From UMGS1696 sp964621755 (lineage in GTDB: Bacteria > Bacillota > Clostridia > Oscillospirales > CAG-272), in contig CAZUPI010000005.1 in NCBI GenBank assembly GCA_964621755.1, forward strand, positions 14,115 through 78,114: a stretch of DNA of 64,000 bases. The letters are read 5' to 3'. Each line of letters opens with the position of its first letter. The stretch's first letter is position 1. The notes under the pieces are model-generated. The model had not been told where the DNA came from, made no database searches, and saw only the letters and a program-made list of their open reading frames with translations. The translations under genes and the position numbers were made by a program. Of this stretch, positions 41,360 through 50,334 are shown one piece after another.

Positions 41360-43732
41360 ATGGTTGAAAAGACGATTTATACCTCTGGGGCTGATGAGAC
41401 AACGCCGTCACATCCCCAATATTTTTCGTGGATAAACAATACCAACGAGGGTGCAACTGAAAAACAGACCCTCATCAACATCGATTTTTTCAAATACCTG
41501 CGCGATACATACGATATGCATCTCGAAATTTACGCGTGGGATGCCGGTAACCTCGACGGCGCGCGCGGTACCTATGCCGATTTTTCGACCGGAAAGCTGC
41601 AAAAACAATATCCAAACGGCTATAAACCCTGCGCCGACGCTGCGCGTGAAGCCGGTTTCCGCCTCGGAGTGTGGGGCGGTGCCGATGGATACGGCAATAC
41701 ACCTGAAGAAGAGGCTGCGCGCCGCGAGCTTATCGTGTCTCTCTGCCGCGATTATCATTTTGCTTTGTTCAAATTTGATACTGTATGCGGAAGTCTCAGA
41801 CCGGAAAAGCGCCCTGCTTTTGCAAAAACCATGCAGGAATGCCGTAAGTATGCGCCTGACCTTGTCCTACTGAATCACCGAAATGACCTTGGCGAAGCGG
41901 AAATCTACGCTACCACTTTTCTTTGGGGCGGTCAAGAAACCTATGTCGACGTACATATCGCCAATCCTATTACCGCTATGCACAACCGCGCGTTTCTGTT
42001 CAGCCGCGGACATGTTCCCGGCCTCCGACGGCTCACCGAAGACCACGGTATCTGCATATCCTCGTGCATCGACTATTTTGAGGACGACTTAATCTATCAG
42101 GCATTCGGACGTTCCTTGATTCTCGCACCTGAAATCTACGGCAATCCGTGGCTGATGCGCGATGACGAGCTGCCGGTGCTTGCCAGTATCTACAACCTTC
42201 ACCGCCGATATCGCGATATCCTTGTCAACGGCATGATTTTGCCTGACTTCATGGGTGCGTCCAGTGTATCGCGTGGGAACGGACAGCGTCGATTCATCAC
42301 CACGGGAAATCCGACGTGGGAAAAGAAAGCCTACAGCCTTAAGCTCGACACTTCCGTTGGGCTCGAACCGTGCGGTCAAGCGTCGGTTATCGTGCGCCAT
42401 CCGTCCGTGAAGAATGTCGGGACGTTTGCGTATGGCGATACAATCAAAATTGAGATGAATCCGTTCCGTGCATATCTTATTGAGGTATGCGACTCCGCGG
42501 TCTGTGATACCGAGCCTATGAACTGCGAATATGAAGTGCTTCATTCTACAAACGGTGTGACCGACAAAATCAAGCTGATTCAAGCTGATGGTGAAGTAAA
42601 GCTGACCGATGGCAGAGTCATCTACTCCGGCGAAGCTTTCGACCATACCGAAAAGACTCCTGTATATCTCGGCAAAGCGGTGCCGTGTAGTATCCCCGAC
42701 GAAGCGGAAGCTCTCTATGAAGCAACCTGTTTTGCTCTGGACAACGATTCATTGGAAAGACGTTCCCTAAAACGCTCCGGTGAGACCGCGATACCCGAAG
42801 TAAAAGCCGCGCGTGATGCGTTCTTTAATCAAAAAACGTACATCCTTCGGGGATGTGACGGCGCCTATTTATTTGACGGAAATCCTGCTACTTTCTTTGA
42901 TGGAAGCTCAAAATACTATGCAGGCGGGCTTCGCATAAATGGCGGCTGCCTGCGCGTAGACCTCGGCCAAATCGTAGATTGTGATACGGTAGAAGTCGAG
43001 TACTACAGCACGACGGAAGCATCTACCAATCAGATACCAACGCAGGAAGCAGGGGACGATGCCGAAATTTCACCTGACCTTATCGTATGGACAAAATCCC
43101 CCCTTACGAAAATCCGCGACGGCGGAGACTATACGATGGAGTATGTCCGCGATAGCATTCACGATATCCTCACAGACCATGGCAAGCGCAAAACCGCGGT
43201 ATATAGAGCGGGGAAAATGCGCTATTTCCGTCTTCCCGAGCCCGTTGACCGGATTTTCTCCTTCCGTGTCTCCAAAAATGGTACGGACGTCACTCCGCAT
43301 ACTGCAAGGGCAAACAACCTTATGTCAGCATATCAAGCGAAAGTTACCGTATACGCTGAACGGATCACCGTAACGCCAGCTCACACCGGACGTTTTGCTG
43401 TAGCCATCAACGGCAAACACGGCAGTGAAGGTGTGTATTGCGCTGCAAAGATTGACGGACGTTTTGAGGGCTTCCAGGACCGTGCGCCTTCCTATCCCTC
43501 CAATGCATGGGAGCATCTGGTGCGCAAAAACGATCATGACAACACCTATTTTATGCGTGTCACGCCGGAAATGGTAGGACGCGAAATCGAAATCTATGCA
43601 TTGTTCAGTACAGCCGAACATGATTGCGATGTCAAAGTATACCTTTGCCCTGAACACCTTGAGCGGCAGGGAGTCGAGATAGCGTTGAAAAAAGCAAAGG
43701 GGCAGATGCCCCTTTGTTTTTTCAAGAAATAA
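41360..43732 (+). CDS. Large intracellular glycosidase, alpha-galactosidase-like TIM barrel (unassigned family)
   Basis: 790 residues behind AAAGGAG. The N-terminal 300 residues form a barrel with clan-D features: EIYAWDAGNLDGARG, EAGFRLGVWGGADGYGN, and HFALFKFDTVC where D140 (KFD) is placed like the nucleophile of GH27/GH36. The second acid may be in SSCIDYFEDD. The C-terminal 450 residues are beta domains (a discoidin-like YFDGSSKYYAGGL part, then jelly-roll-like ends). No signal peptide. The last 14 codons are encoded by an intrinsic-terminator sequence (43695-43722), and the stop overlaps the convergent activase gene by 11 bp. Confident as glycoside hydrolase, not on substrate. Confidence 0.7.
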   Translation: MVEKTIYTSGADETTPSHPQYFSWINNTNEGATEKQTLINIDFFKYLRDTYDMHLEIYAWDAGNLDGARGTYADFSTGKLQKQYPNGYKPCADAAREAGFRLGVWGGADGYGNTPEEEAARRELIVSLCRDYHFALFKFDTVCGSLRPEKRPAFAKTMQECRKYAPDLVLLNHRNDLGEAEIYATTFLWGGQETYVDVHIANPITAMHNRAFLFSRGHVPGLRRLTEDHGICISSCIDYFEDDLIYQAFGRSLILAPEIYGNPWLMRDDELPVLASIYNLHRRYRDILVNGMILPDFMGASSVSRGNGQRRFITTGNPTWEKKAYSLKLDTSVGLEPCGQASVIVRHPSVKNVGTFAYGDTIKIEMNPFRAYLIEVCDSAVCDTEPMNCEYEVLHSTNGVTDKIKLIQADGEVKLTDGRVIYSGEAFDHTEKTPVYLGKAVPCSIPDEAEALYEATCFALDNDSLERRSLKRSGETAIPEVKAARDAFFNQKTYILRGCDGAYLFDGNPATFFDGSSKYYAGGLRINGGCLRVDLGQIVDCDTVEVEYYSTTEASTNQIPTQEAGDDAEISPDLIVWTKSPLTKIRDGGDYTMEYVRDSIHDILTDHGKRKTAVYRAGKMRYFRLPEPVDRIFSFRVSKNGTDVTPHTARANNLMSAYQAKVTVYAERITVTPAHTGRFAVAINGKHGSEGVYCAAKIDGRFEGFQDRAPSYPSNAWEHLVRKNDHDNTYFMRVTPEMVGREIEIYALFSTAEHDCDVKVYLCPEHLERQGVEIALKKAKGQMPLCFFKK
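43695..43722. terminator. Intrinsic terminator inside the 3' end of the glycosidase gene
   Basis: CAAAGGGGCA-GA-TGCCCCTTTG followed by TTTTTT, upstream of the stop at 43730-43732. It also lies behind the convergent activase gene, with an A-rich mirror side, so it could act in both directions. Confidence 0.75.
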
Positions 43733-44627
43733 TGACTTTTTTTGATGTACGTGCAGCGATAAAGGCGCGAATCTCTTCCATGCGTTCTTGGGAAGGAGCA
43801 ATCGTCACAAATTCCTGTATCTTTCCGATTTTTGGCGTCTTTCCGGTTCCCAGCGGATGATACAGCTCAAGTTCAATCTGCTTGATTCCCGCAGTTTTTT
43901 CTGCGAGATTCGCAATTGCGGAAAAGTGCTCGTCGCTGTCGTTTGCCTGGGGAATGATGGGACAGCGCAGCATGATTTTTGCACCCGCGTCCGAAATTGC
44001 CACAAGGTTATGTAAAATCAACTCCTGTGAGACTCCAATCAGCTCACGGTGCAGCTCGTTTCCGGTCACCTTGTAGTCAAACAGAAACAGATCGATATCC
44101 GGCAGCGCGGACAGAATGATGTCTGTTTTATAAAATCCGCATGTTTCAACCGCCGTATGAAGTCCCGCCTCCTTCGCGGCACGCAGGAGGGCAGAGGCAA
44201 ATTCCGGTTGATAAAACGGTTCCCCGCCGGAAAGCGTCATGCCGCCGCCACTCGTATCATAGAAAATCTTGTCGGCCATGACCTTTTTTATGACTTCCTC
44301 GACTGTATATTCTGTGCCGACATATTTCAGCGCCCCAGCAACACAGTGACGCAGGCAGTTGCCGCACCGCTCACAGTCGGCGCGATGGTAGATGTGTCCT
44401 TCGGTTTCCGAAAACGCGTGGCATCCCCTCGGACACACCGCCGCGCATGCACCGCATAAAATACACTTGCTGGGCTCATACTCAATTTCCGACTGACGTG
44501 ATAACCCCTCAGGATTGTGGCACCATTTGCACCTCAGGGGACAACCTTTTAGGAAAACAGTGGTACGAATCCCGGGACCATCGTGAATTGAAAACTTTTG
44601 TATGTTAAAAACACATCCGGTCAGCAT
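43722..44627 (-). CDS. Glycyl-radical enzyme activating protein
   Basis: 301 residues. Radical SAM cluster C29, C33, C36 in LKGCPLRCKWCHNPEGL, then an inserted ferredoxin domain with two 4Fe-4S motifs (CILCGACAAVC and CERCGNCLRHC), then TLSGGEPFYQPEF. This is the long activase type that generates the glycyl radical in dehydratases or decarboxylases, unlike the short PFL activase. No glycyl-radical enzyme gene is present in the window. Convergent with the glycosidase gene. Confidence 0.9.
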   Translation of the reverse strand: MLTGCVFNIQKFSIHDGPGIRTTVFLKGCPLRCKWCHNPEGLSRQSEIEYEPSKCILCGACAAVCPRGCHAFSETEGHIYHRADCERCGNCLRHCVAGALKYVGTEYTVEEVIKKVMADKIFYDTSGGGMTLSGGEPFYQPEFASALLRAAKEAGLHTAVETCGFYKTDIILSALPDIDLFLFDYKVTGNELHRELIGVSQELILHNLVAISDAGAKIMLRCPIIPQANDSDEHFSAIANLAEKTAGIKQIELELYHPLGTGKTPKIGKIQEFVTIAPSQERMEEIRAFIAARTSKKVIIS

Positions 44628-44829
44628 AAATCAACCTCGCAGTTTTGTTTGATAAGCATATTATACCGATATATCATAGCAATTTCAAGCCGTAAACTGA
44701 AATTCGCGACGAAAGCTGTCCCTATTTACCGCGTTTATCTGGTATGGCATTTGTTAAAGTTTTTTCATCGTTCCCCATATTCCTTTTAAAAAGTAAATAT
44801 TGCTGCCACGGTTTATCCGGGAATTCATA

Positions 44830-44858
44830 TTGACTGCCCCGATTTTATGTGATAAAAT
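44830..44858 (+). promoter_or_regulatory. Promoter before the GNAT pseudogene and GH2 gene
   Basis: TTGACT (44830-44835), 17 bp, TAAAAT (44853-44858). Confidence 0.6.
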
Positions 44859-44886
44859 GTAAAAAACGAAAAAACGAGGTCTATCT

Positions 44887-45063
44887 ATGACAATTCGAAA
44901 AGCAACCGACAATGATATCGAGGAAATTATGCCGATTTTCGAGGAAGCCAGACGTACTATCGCCGCGCTCGGGATTGACCAGTGGTAGGATGGCTATCCG
45001 TCTCGCGAAATTGTTGAAGAGGATGTGCGTCTCTCACGCTCATATTATGAACTGATTTTATAA
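44887..45063 (+). pseudogene. Truncated GNAT acetyltransferase remnant
   Basis: Start MTIRKATDNDIEEIMPIFEE is the typical N-terminus of GNAT proteins and is followed by GIDQW-stop-DGYPSREIVEEDV. An in-frame TAG (44986-44988) replaces what is Gln in relatives (QWQDGYP), and the rest of the domain, including the acetyl-CoA loop, is missing after codon 58. Only about a third of a GNAT gene remains. The GH2 gene starts 20 bp behind and probably uses its promoter. Confidence 0.8.
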
Positions 45064-45082
45064 TTTTAAAGGAGCAATATTT

Positions 45083-47374
45083 ATGAAAAGCGAAAAACTC
45101 ACACGAGGGTGGAGCTTTACGGAAAACGGTGTGACGCGCGAAATCACAATCCCCCACGACTATATGATAGGCGCGGACCGCTGTCCCGATAGTCCAACCG
45201 CAGCTGACGGCGGATTTTTCACTCCGGGCCGCGCATCGTATGAATACAAATTTACCGCGTCGGAATGTACGCATCACTTTATTCGTTTTGACGGCGTGAT
45301 GGGACTGTGCGAAGTGTTCGTCAACGGAAATCTTGTAAAACGTCACAGCTACGGATATACCGCATTTCTTTGTGATGCCGATGATTTTATCTTACCCGGC
45401 GAAAATACACTCCGTGTGAACGTCGACAATACTGCCCAGCCGTCTTCAAGATGGTACAGCGGTTCGGGTATCTATCGTGAGGTCGACCTGCTCACCGCTA
45501 ATCAGGATTATATCGCACCATATGGTATATATGCCAAAACGCTCAGCCTTCACGGAGACAGCGCGTACCTCTCGGTTGAAACAACCGTATGCGCAGATCG
45601 CCCGAAGACTGCTGCGCTTTGCCTGAAATTCGAATACCAGGGCGCGTGCATCTTCGAACTTATCCGTCACGTATGGCTTGAAAGAGGGGAAAACAAAATT
45701 CCGATAAAAACCACCCTCCACGGCATTAAAACATGGGCACCTGATGCTCCCGAGCTCTACACCGTTACCGCATCTATCACGACCGCACAGTCCACGGATT
45801 CAGATAGCGCTACTTTTGGTATCCGTACCATCACATGTGACCCCGTACGCGGATTTATTTTAAACGGAGAACCTATCAAGCTGTACGGCGCATGTGTTCA
45901 TCACGATAACGGAATCGTCGGTGCGGCATCGTTCCGCTCCTCTGAGGAGCGCCGTGTGCGCATCCTTCGTGAAAACGGCTTCAATGCGATTCGCACCTCC
46001 CATAACCCTCCGTCAACCGTTCTTCTCGACGTGTGCGACCGTCTTGGGATGCTCGTGATTGATGAAATGTTTGACGCATGGAGAATCGGAAAAAAGGATT
46101 TTGATTACCATATTTGGTTTGAGACCTACTTCAGTGAGGACACCACTGTTACCGTTCTCCGCGACAGAAATCATCCATCGGTTGTGATGTGGTCGACCGG
46201 AAACGAAATTCCAGAGAAGAATGGCGTGTCGCACGGGTACCGAACGGGAAACGCGATAGCGGAAACTATTCGTTCGCTCGACGATACCAGACCGCTTACG
46301 CATGCACTCTGCACCTTCTGGGATAATTCCGATTACGACAAAAAGGATAACGAAACGCACGACTATCCAGCGGACAAGCTGGATTTCTTCTCTGAAAAGA
46401 CAATGTATATCGCCGATATTCTTGATGTTGTCGGTTACAATTATCTCCTGTTCCGCCTTGACAAGGACTTTATACGTTTTCCGGACAGACTGGTTGCCAT
46501 GACTGAGTCGTTCCCCATGGATGCCGTAGCTGCCAAAAAGGCAATGGACGAGCATATACGCTTTGTCGGCGAATTCGTGTGGACGGGCTGGGATTATTTC
46601 GGCGAAACCGGAATCGGCCATACGAAACCCGGAGAGGGTAGTACATGGGGTCTGACCAGCTATCCTGAACACACGGCCAACTGCGGTGACCTCGATATCT
46701 GCGGTTTCAAAACGCCTCAGTCGTATTATAGAGACGCTGCATGGTTCCCGGGCAGCGTGCGGATTATGACTGGCGACCCAGCAGAGTATGGTGCAAAATA
46801 CAAAATATCCGCATGGGGCTTCTACCGTGTAAATCGCACGTGGAACTATGACTGTGCGGAAGGAGCGCCGACAACAGTTCATCTCTATACTACAGCTGAA
46901 GAATGTGAGCTGTGGCAGGACGGGGTATCTCTCGGCAGAAAGTCCCCGAATGAGAAGGGAATTGCTGAATTTAACGTCGGATACAAGCCAGGCAAACTGG
47001 AAGCCGCCGCTTATCATGATGGAAAACTCACCGGACGGGATGTACTTGAAACCGCGGGAGAGCCGGTTGGCGTGAAAATTATTCCTGATGCAGCTCAGCA
47101 GGATGTAATCTATGCAGAAATCGCACTTGTGGACGAATCCAACAGACAGGCGGTCGGCTCGAGCGCAGTCATCACGGTTACTGCAGAGGGAGCTTCTGTC
47201 CTCGGAACGGGAAATGGAGACAAGAGCACGGTTCACAAATATCCCTCCAACGAGTGTGAAACATATCGTGGGCATATTCTGGCTGCACTGCTTCCGGATG
47301 AAGGAACCACTGAAGTGAAAATCCACGTGACAAGCGACCTTGGATATTGCGACGAATGTGTAATAAAACTCTGA
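45083..47374 (+). CDS. Beta-galactosidase-type GH2 glycosidase
   Basis: 763 residues behind AAAGGAG. Sugar-binding domain at the start (ITIPHDYMIG, RFDGVMGLCEVFVNG), immunoglobulin-like domain, barrel about 250-540 with FNAIRTSHNPPS, the acid/base E375 in WSTGNEIPE and the nucleophile E475 in VAMTESFP. WDYFGETGIG follows. The C-terminal 200 residues are extra beta domains (GH2 C4-type). Likely releases terminal beta-galactose or a related sugar. No signal peptide. pyrR follows by 15 bp, so co-transcription is possible but functionally unrelated. Confidence 0.9.
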   Translation: MKSEKLTRGWSFTENGVTREITIPHDYMIGADRCPDSPTAADGGFFTPGRASYEYKFTASECTHHFIRFDGVMGLCEVFVNGNLVKRHSYGYTAFLCDADDFILPGENTLRVNVDNTAQPSSRWYSGSGIYREVDLLTANQDYIAPYGIYAKTLSLHGDSAYLSVETTVCADRPKTAALCLKFEYQGACIFELIRHVWLERGENKIPIKTTLHGIKTWAPDAPELYTVTASITTAQSTDSDSATFGIRTITCDPVRGFILNGEPIKLYGACVHHDNGIVGAASFRSSEERRVRILRENGFNAIRTSHNPPSTVLLDVCDRLGMLVIDEMFDAWRIGKKDFDYHIWFETYFSEDTTVTVLRDRNHPSVVMWSTGNEIPEKNGVSHGYRTGNAIAETIRSLDDTRPLTHALCTFWDNSDYDKKDNETHDYPADKLDFFSEKTMYIADILDVVGYNYLLFRLDKDFIRFPDRLVAMTESFPMDAVAAKKAMDEHIRFVGEFVWTGWDYFGETGIGHTKPGEGSTWGLTSYPEHTANCGDLDICGFKTPQSYYRDAAWFPGSVRIMTGDPAEYGAKYKISAWGFYRVNRTWNYDCAEGAPTTVHLYTTAEECELWQDGVSLGRKSPNEKGIAEFNVGYKPGKLEAAAYHDGKLTGRDVLETAGEPVGVKIIPDAAQQDVIYAEIALVDESNRQAVGSSAVITVTAEGASVLGTGNGDKSTVHKYPSNECETYRGHILAALLPDEGTTEVKIHVTSDLGYCDECVIKL

Positions 47375-47389
47375 ACTGGAGATTTTAAA

Positions 47390-47929
47390 ATGCTTGAAGT
47401 AAAATCCAATCTGATGGACGAGTCGGCTGTATCGCGTTCTCTTGCGAGAATGACGCACGAAATCATCGAACGGAATAAGGGAATTGAAAATATTGTGCTG
47501 GTCGGCATCCGCAGAAGGGGCGTTTCCTTGTCGCATGTACTCGCGGAGAACATCAAAAAATTCGAAGACGCGGACGTTCCGGTGGGATATATTGACATTA
47601 CGCTTTACCGTGATGACCTTTCTAAAGAGTCTGAGGTTCCGACCACATCTGACAGCTTTCTTCCAGTCGATATTACGGGAAAGGTTGTCGTGCTTGTGGA
47701 TGACGTCATTTACACTGGACGAACAGTGCGGGCGGCGATTGAAGCGGTATTCTCTCATGGCAGACCTGCTGCAATTCAACTTGCGGTGTTGATTGACCGC
47801 GGACATCGTGAGCTGCCGATTCGTCCCGACTTTGTAGGACGAAATATTCCCACATCAAAGGATGAGGTTGTGTCGGTTATGGTAGAGGAGTACGACGGGT
47901 GCAGCGCGGTTCGGATTATGAAAAAGTAA
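47390..47929 (+). CDS. pyrR: PyrR: pyrimidine operon attenuator / uracil phosphoribosyltransferase
   Basis: 179 residues, standard length. The PRPP-binding loop reads VVVLVDDVIYTGRTVRAAIE. GIRRRGVSLSHVLAENI and LIDRGHRELPIRPDFVG are PyrR-specific. In Bacillus it binds pyr mRNA when UMP-loaded and promotes termination. No pyr gene or PyrR binding loop is seen next to it. Ended by the hairpin 47939-47966. Confidence 0.95.
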   Translation: MLEVKSNLMDESAVSRSLARMTHEIIERNKGIENIVLVGIRRRGVSLSHVLAENIKKFEDADVPVGYIDITLYRDDLSKESEVPTTSDSFLPVDITGKVVVLVDDVIYTGRTVRAAIEAVFSHGRPAAIQLAVLIDRGHRELPIRPDFVGRNIPTSKDEVVSVMVEEYDGCSAVRIMKK

Positions 47930-47938
47930 AGAAAAATA

Positions 47939-47966
47939 GGGAGTGACTTTTGAAAAAATCACTCCC
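47939..47966. terminator. Terminator pyrR / ybaK
   Basis: GGGAGTGA and TCACTCCC around an A/T-rich loop, 9 bp behind the pyrR stop and 19 bp behind the convergent deacylase gene. Confidence 0.7.
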
Positions 47967-47985
47967 AAACTTTTTATATGAGGAT

Positions 47986-48459
47986 TCATGCTTTCGTCAG
48001 GTCCTTGAAGGCAGCGTCAAGATATGCGGCGAGTTTTTCAGGGTTAACCTGCATTTGCAAGCCGCGCATTCCCGCGCTGACATAGATTTTGTCAAACACA
48101 ATCGCGGTTTCGTGGATGTACGTCGGGAACTTTTTCTGCATTCCAACAGGCGAGCATCCGCCGCGTACATATCCGGTGAGCGGCAGCAGCTCCTTCACGT
48201 GAATCATCTCAACTCGCTTGACGCCGGCCGCCACCGCGCATTTCTTTAAATCAAGCTCCTCAGCAACCGGAATACAGAACACCTCGTGTCCGCCATGGTC
48301 ATCGCGGCAGACGAGAGTTTTGAACATGCAGTCGGGGTCGATCCCAAGGATTTCTGCAGCGTGTGTACCGGAAAGATCGTCTTCATCTACCTCATATGTC
48401 GAGCACTCGAACTCAATTCCGGCTGTTTCCAGAAGCCGAAGCGCATTTGTTTTTACCAT
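47986..48459 (-). CDS. ybaK: Cys-tRNA(Pro) deacylase YbaK/EbsC
   Basis: 157 residues from the ATG at 48459 (KTNALRLLETAGIEFE). An in-frame start at 48483 is less good, although the GGGAG in between is 12 bp from the chosen ATG. Motifs: MFKTLVCRDDHGGHEVFCIPV with the conserved Lys, DLKKCAVAAGVKRVEMI, TGYVRGGCSPVGMQKKFP, and MRGLQMQVNPEKL near the end. It hydrolyses mischarged Cys-tRNA(Pro). Confidence 0.93.
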   Translation of the reverse strand: MVKTNALRLLETAGIEFECSTYEVDEDDLSGTHAAEILGIDPDCMFKTLVCRDDHGGHEVFCIPVAEELDLKKCAVAAGVKRVEMIHVKELLPLTGYVRGGCSPVGMQKKFPTYIHETAIVFDKIYVSAGMRGLQMQVNPEKLAAYLDAAFKDLTKA

Positions 48460-48593
48460 AAATCTATCATACTCCCTATCCAATTTTTCTTTATCATAGC
48501 ATAAAATTCATCCAAAATCAACCCGCGCCTATGTATAGCAAAGACTACAAGAATAATTTGTCATAAAAGCTGAAATATCAACAATATGTCAAT

Positions 48594-48622
48594 TGATGTT
48601 GTGTCAAAAAGATGATATAATT
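48594..48622 (+). promoter_or_regulatory. Promoter of the PTS IIC gene
   Basis: TTGATG (48594-48599), 17 bp, TATAAT (48617-48622). A family box TTAAAAGTTTTTGAGGGGG lies between promoter and gene, without a full hairpin. Confidence 0.6.
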
Positions 48623-48732
48623 AAAAATAATATATTAAATAAAACCGGATAAGCTAAAAGTTCAAACATAACTTTTGCTTAAAAGTTTTTGAGGGGGTTC
48701 CAATCTTATTAAAAAGAAAAACGGAGGAAATT

Positions 48733-49755
48733 ATGGGGGGCAAAATCAAAGGATACCTGAAAAAGTATTTTATTGACGCCATGGGCGCTATGACGCTGGG
48801 TCTCTTCACATCCCTGCTCATTGGTACCATCTTCAACACCATCGGTAAATACACAGGTCTTTCGTTCCTTGTAGAAATCAACAAAATGGCATCCGCATCA
48901 TCTGGTATGGCAATCGGTGCGGCAATCGCCTATTCTATGAAAGCACATCCGATGGTCATTTTTTCGTGCGCGACAGTCGGTTATGCGGGCTATTCTCTCG
49001 GCACCACAGTAGGGGAGGCAAGCATCACCGCAGGACCTGCCGGCGCATTTTTCGCAGTGATTGTCGCATGTGAAATCGGAATGCTTGTTTCAAAGAAGAC
49101 GAAAATTGATATTCTTGTAACTCCAACTGTTACGATTCTTGTTGGATATTTTACTGCCCGATTCATATGTCCGGGCATTGCATATATCATGTACTATCTT
49201 GGTTATTTCGTCAATACCGCAACAGAGTATCAGCCCTTCGTGATGGGCATCATAGTGTCCGTAGTGGTCGGCGTCATTCTTACATTGCCCATTTCCAGTG
49301 CGGCAATCTGTGCAATGATATCCATCACCGGACTTGCCGGCGGGGCAGCGGCGGTCGGATGTTGCTGTCAAATGGTCGGATTTGCGGTTTGTAGCTTCCG
49401 CGAAAATAAGTGGGGCGGCATCGTGTCGCAGGGACTTGGCACATCAATGCTCCAGATGAGTAATATCTGCCGTAAGCCGCAGATTTGGATTCCCCCGACA
49501 TTTGCAGCAGCTGTGTGCGGCCCCATCTCAACCCTCGTATTCAAGCTCAAGTGCTCTGGTATTTCCGCCGGAATGGGAACGTGCGGGCTTGTCGGCCCTA
49601 TCGGTATCATCACTGACTCCGGTACCTCGCCCATGACGTGGGTCGGCCTTGTCTTATTATGCGTTGTTCTGCCCGGACTTATTTCGCTTGCGGTATCAGA
49701 ACTTATGCGCAAATTCGGCTGGATTCAATTTGGCGACATGAAGCTGGACGCATAA
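48733..49755 (+). CDS. PTS system IIC-type membrane protein
   Basis: 340 residues behind ACGGAGG. About 9 transmembrane helices; DAMGAMTLGLFTSLLIGTIF, GPAGAFFAVIVACEIGMLVS and GPIGIITDSGTSPMTWVG are characteristic of the PTS_EIIC_2 group. No IIA, IIB, HPr or sugar gene is adjacent, so it could be a stand-alone transporter of unknown specificity. The zinc-ribbon gene follows at 29 bp. Confidence 0.87.
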   Translation: MGGKIKGYLKKYFIDAMGAMTLGLFTSLLIGTIFNTIGKYTGLSFLVEINKMASASSGMAIGAAIAYSMKAHPMVIFSCATVGYAGYSLGTTVGEASITAGPAGAFFAVIVACEIGMLVSKKTKIDILVTPTVTILVGYFTARFICPGIAYIMYYLGYFVNTATEYQPFVMGIIVSVVVGVILTLPISSAAICAMISITGLAGGAAAVGCCCQMVGFAVCSFRENKWGGIVSQGLGTSMLQMSNICRKPQIWIPPTFAAAVCGPISTLVFKLKCSGISAGMGTCGLVGPIGIITDSGTSPMTWVGLVLLCVVLPGLISLAVSELMRKFGWIQFGDMKLDA

Positions 49756-49783
49756 AATATAGGTTTATTTGGAGGAAAAAGAT

Positions 49784-50182
49784 ATGAATGAGGACAAAAA
49801 GTGTCCAAGATGCGGCGCACCGGTGCAGGACGGCAGTGCGTTCTGCGGGGAATGCGGCTGTCCTTTAAACGGACAGCAGAACGCCGGAGAATATCAATAT
49901 CATACGCCGTACAGAATGCCTATGGAGACTGTTGATAAGCTGTCGATTCTTGACTACATCATCATGCTTATCGTTTTCCAAATACCCTTTATCGGACTGA
50001 TTTTCATGTTCGTTTGGGGATTTGGCAGAAGTTACGGGCCAAACCGGAAGAACTTTGCGCGTGCGTACCTGATAATTTATGTTATTATGTACGTGATTGC
50101 CATCATCTTGGCGGTTGCGTTGGCGGGATTTTTCTCTTCTGTGGGCTCGGGAATCGTGTCAGGCAGCTCAACAATGTTTTAA
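49784..50182 (+). CDS. Zinc-ribbon membrane protein
   Basis: 132 residues from the ATG at 49784, behind GGAGG. N-terminal zinc ribbon CPRCGAPVQDGSAFCGECGC, a linker, then two hydrophobic helices (IIMLIVFQIPFIGLIFMFVW and IIYVIMYVIAIILAVAL). Common architecture of unknown role in Firmicutes. It probably shares the transcript of the PTS gene; terminator at 50192-50220. Confidence 0.8.
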   Translation: MNEDKKCPRCGAPVQDGSAFCGECGCPLNGQQNAGEYQYHTPYRMPMETVDKLSILDYIIMLIVFQIPFIGLIFMFVWGFGRSYGPNRKNFARAYLIIYVIMYVIAIILAVALAGFFSSVGSGIVSGSSTMF

Positions 50183-50191
50183 CGGAACACC

Positions 50192-50220
50192 AAACAGGCG
50201 GACGAATTGTTCGCCTGTTT
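50192..50220 (+). terminator. Intrinsic terminator
   Basis: AAACAGGCG and CGCCTGTTT (stem extended by GAC/GTT) followed by a T-rich stretch, 10 bp behind the zinc-ribbon gene. Confidence 0.75.
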
Positions 50221-50334
50221 CCATTTTTGCGAATATACAAAAAATGATATGATTTTTTGATTTGTCAATGACTTTTGCATCATAATGTGATATAATGATG
50301 ACAAATCATAATTTTTACTCACCGGAGGAAACAT

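Noticed and set aside
44986..44988. Read-through of TAG (for example pyrrolysine) in the GNAT gene
   Set aside because: The gene is also truncated after 58 codons and lacks the cofactor site, so simple decay is the better explanation.
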